Shown here: in pieces, positions 62,175 through 64,000 of the stretch
Position numbering within the stretch: the stretch's first letter is position 1
Layout: the number at the start of each line of letters is the position of its first letter
Assembly: GCA_000733355.1 (NCBI GenBank)
Contig: JNVV01000001.1
Span: 856,578-920,577, forward strand
DNA length: 64,000 nt
Origin: Falciphora oryzae
Taxonomy: Eukaryota; Ascomycota; Sordariomycetes; Magnaporthales; Magnaporthaceae
Direction: 5' to 3'
Notes under the pieces: model-generated
The model's database searches: none
Seen by the model: only the letters and a program-made list of their open reading frames with translations
Told to the model about the DNA's origin: nothing
Made by a program: the position numbers and the translations under genes

Positions 62175-64000
62175 ACGTGGTTCACCAGTGAATAGGACAA
62201 ACCAACGAATGGGACACGCGACGCGACAACGCGACACATCATTTTTAACAACCGATTCCTCCACCAAACACAATGTCAAACAAAAGCGACGAAAACCAGG
62301 TAATGCTTGCCCTTTAAACTTTGCAATCCAACCCAAAATTAAATATCCGGGAAACTGCGAAAATCTACTCGGTCGCGAATTCGACTTTAGCGCGTCGAAG
62401 GCACGGCCAACCTGCTCGACGCGACTGCATGCCCAAATTACGGAAATTAACAAATTCCGAAAAGGAAGCGGTTGTTAAATACATATTTAAGCTGGATTTT
62501 CGCGCATTCCCTCTTCGGCTTTTTGGTATTAAAAATATAGCCAACCGATTGCTCGCCAAACGCGACGCGGCCACCGTCGGGACCAACTAGGTCGCGAAGT
62601 TCGTTAAACGCCGCCCGGAACTCGGCACGCGCTAAATTCGAAAATACAATTACCAAAAGGCCAAATGCGAAAATCCCAAGCTCGTTTTTGCGTAATTCGA
62701 CCTTATGCGGAACATTATCAATAAATACGGCATTTAAAATAACGACATTTATAACTTCGACGAAACCGGCTTTTTTATAGGCATAATCGCCGCCGTTATA
62801 GTTATTATAACGTCGGAAAGCCGTAATAAAGCAAAATTGGTCCAGCTTAGCAACCGGGAATGGGCTATAATTATCCAAAAGGTTAATTATTGCGGTTAGG
62901 CGGTCCCTCCTTTCATTATCGTCAAAAGGCAATACCACCTAGCCAGTTAGTACTCGGAAACCAACTTTTTACGCAATTAGGTTATCGCAATAAACGCTAA
63001 CGGGTGGATTACGAACGAACTCGGTTTGGAATGGATTTGGCATTTCGATAAATATATTACAATTCGTTCCACGGGATCCCATCGTTTATTAGTGCTAAAC
63101 GGCCACAAAAGCTACCATTCGACGGATTTCGAGCTCTATTGCTAAAAACATAATATTATTACGCTTTGCATGCTTTCGCATTCGTTTCACTTTTTTTTAG
63201 CCGCTTAACGTTAGGTGCTTCGGCCTAATAAAGCGGGCGTACGGTTGATAAATCGAAAATTTAATAAAGTTATACGTTAGCTACGTAACTAAAATCGAAT
63301 TCCTTTTAGCGTTTAAAGCGGCATTTTTTAACTCCATAACCAAAAAAAATATTTAAAAAGGCTTCCGAAAAGTTGGCTTTGCTTTTTTCAATCCGGATTT
63401 AGTTTTGGAAAAGCTAAATGTAAAGTTACGGATTCCAACTCCCCCGAGGACGCTTTTAAACGACCCCGAACTTTGGACCTTTAAAACGCCCCGGACGGCT
63501 AGGGAAGCAATTTCGCAATCCAAACATATTAAAATTCGGATTTCCAATTACTAAAGCAGTTTTCCAATATTTATACTGGCGGTTGTGGATTAATTTGCGA
63601 AAGGGGCTAAAATAATTATGCATCGGGTTAACCTTTTGGAAAAAAAGTGCTTTAAATTACGAAAAGCGAACGAAGCACTAAGCAAACGCCGGAGGGCTAA
63701 AAAAACACGTGTCCGATTTAAAGGGTTATTTACTATCGACGAGGTACGAAATGTTTTGGACCAGCAGGAGCTGGATGGATAGTTATAGTAAGAAATGCGC
63801 GATTATGGGGGTTAGGAAAGGAGGGCGACAACGATTCGTTGGCGATATGGCACGTGCGGCAAAACCGGACACAATGCGCGCATTTGTCAGGAAAAAGTAA
63901 AAATATCCGATGTATATAGTTCTAAGTTGTTTGAATGGATGCCTGGCGTTGTTGGGTTGGCATGCGAGTTGATTGTTTAAAGGTTAGGGTGGCGTGTCCC
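62175..64000 (+). mobile_element. Fot1/pogo-type DNA transposon, copy 3 (cut by window end)
   Basis: TA (62,173-62,174), tip ACGTGGTTCA, iterons CCAGTGAATAGGACAAA and CCAACGAATGGGACACG. The window ends at GGCGTGTCCC, which is the inner part of the matching right repeat, so only about 45 bp should be missing. Confidence 0.88.
62273..63930 (+). pseudogene. Fot1-like DDE transposase (copy 3), broken
   Basis: Starts MSNKSDENQVMLAL at 62,273, a stop (former Gln/Trp), then open from 62,321 for 89 codons (NPKLNIRETAKIYSVANSTL and FGIKNIANRLLAKRD, the two DNA-binding helices). NFDETGF (first Asp kept, about 62,756), LLVLNGHKSYHSTDF (second Asp to Asn, about 63,095) and a zinc knuckle in the tail follow. 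Less RIPed than copies 1 and 2 in the centre. The terminal stop seen after SDVYSSK in the other copies is lost. Confidence 0.83.

Noticed and set aside
1..64000. Giant cargo transposon (Starship-like) with tyrosine recombinase, or host accessory gene cluster
   Set aside because: No tyrosine recombinase, no cargo gene; every domain seen belongs to LINE, Gypsy, Copia, MULE or Fot1 elements.

Overview
The window is a transposon graveyard from a filamentous ascomycete (Pezizomycotina), inferred from content; I cannot name a species. Most of it is AT-rich and carries the marks of repeat-induced point mutation (RIP): many CAA/CAG/TGG codons have become TAA/TAG, while CpG is largely spared. I found no intact host gene. 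Nearly everything belongs to nested mobile elements. Element letters (LINE-A, Gypsy-D, and so on) are my own labels.

Left half (1-25,344): one heavily mutated Tad-like LINE (LINE-A, plus strand, 5' end outside the window) has been split by at least six insertions. These are two Fot1/pogo-type DNA transposons (1281-3140 minus, 3761-5622 plus); an 827-bp element with a tRNA-like head and a 16-bp target duplication (5697-6523); a younger LINE of the same family (LINE-B, 6936-12,638, minus, 14-bp target duplication); a foldback MITE (13,479-21,117) that was itself hit by a complete chromodomain Gypsy element (Gypsy-D, 13,860-21,080); and a solo LTR (23,187-23,481).

Middle (25,345-38,570): a 5'-truncated LINE (LINE-H), a decayed reading frame with a possible zinc finger (K), a palindromic MITE around an assembly gap, and a long minus-strand LINE (LINE-I). 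LINE-I holds a tiny un-mutated LINE stub and another MITE. A 0.55-kb unassigned stretch follows.

Right half (38,571-64,000): an AT-rich unassigned sequence dotted with the palindrome CGTACG was split by a Copia element (Copia-F, 39,826-58,243, 625-bp LTRs, perfect 5-bp target duplication). Copia-F received a second chromodomain Gypsy (Gypsy-E, 44,301-52,540, perfect 5-bp duplication) and a Mutator-like transposon (53,106-55,844, 8-bp duplication). Gypsy-E holds two copies of a short 202-bp LTR beside an N-gap, probably a mis-assembled third retroelement. Two more MITEs (59,165 and 60,369) lie in the CGTACG-rich sequence, and a third Fot1 copy runs off the right end.

Points of most interest: (1) all Fot1 copies and MITEs share an invariant ACGTGGTTCA tip followed by one to three 17-bp tandem iterons whose sequence differs between elements but is shared within each; (2) each MITE is a near-perfect hairpin whose two arms co-vary; (3) both Gypsy elements carry, antisense between integrase and 3' LTR, a Cys-rich/coiled-coil reading frame followed by a tRNA-like sequence; (4) CGTACG is strongly enriched in the unassigned sequence; (5) a tRNA-headed, un-RIPed insertion; (6) a 2.3-kb coding-like segment in the LINE 3' region that LINE-B lacks. 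All domain calls come from reading translations by eye; no database search was run.
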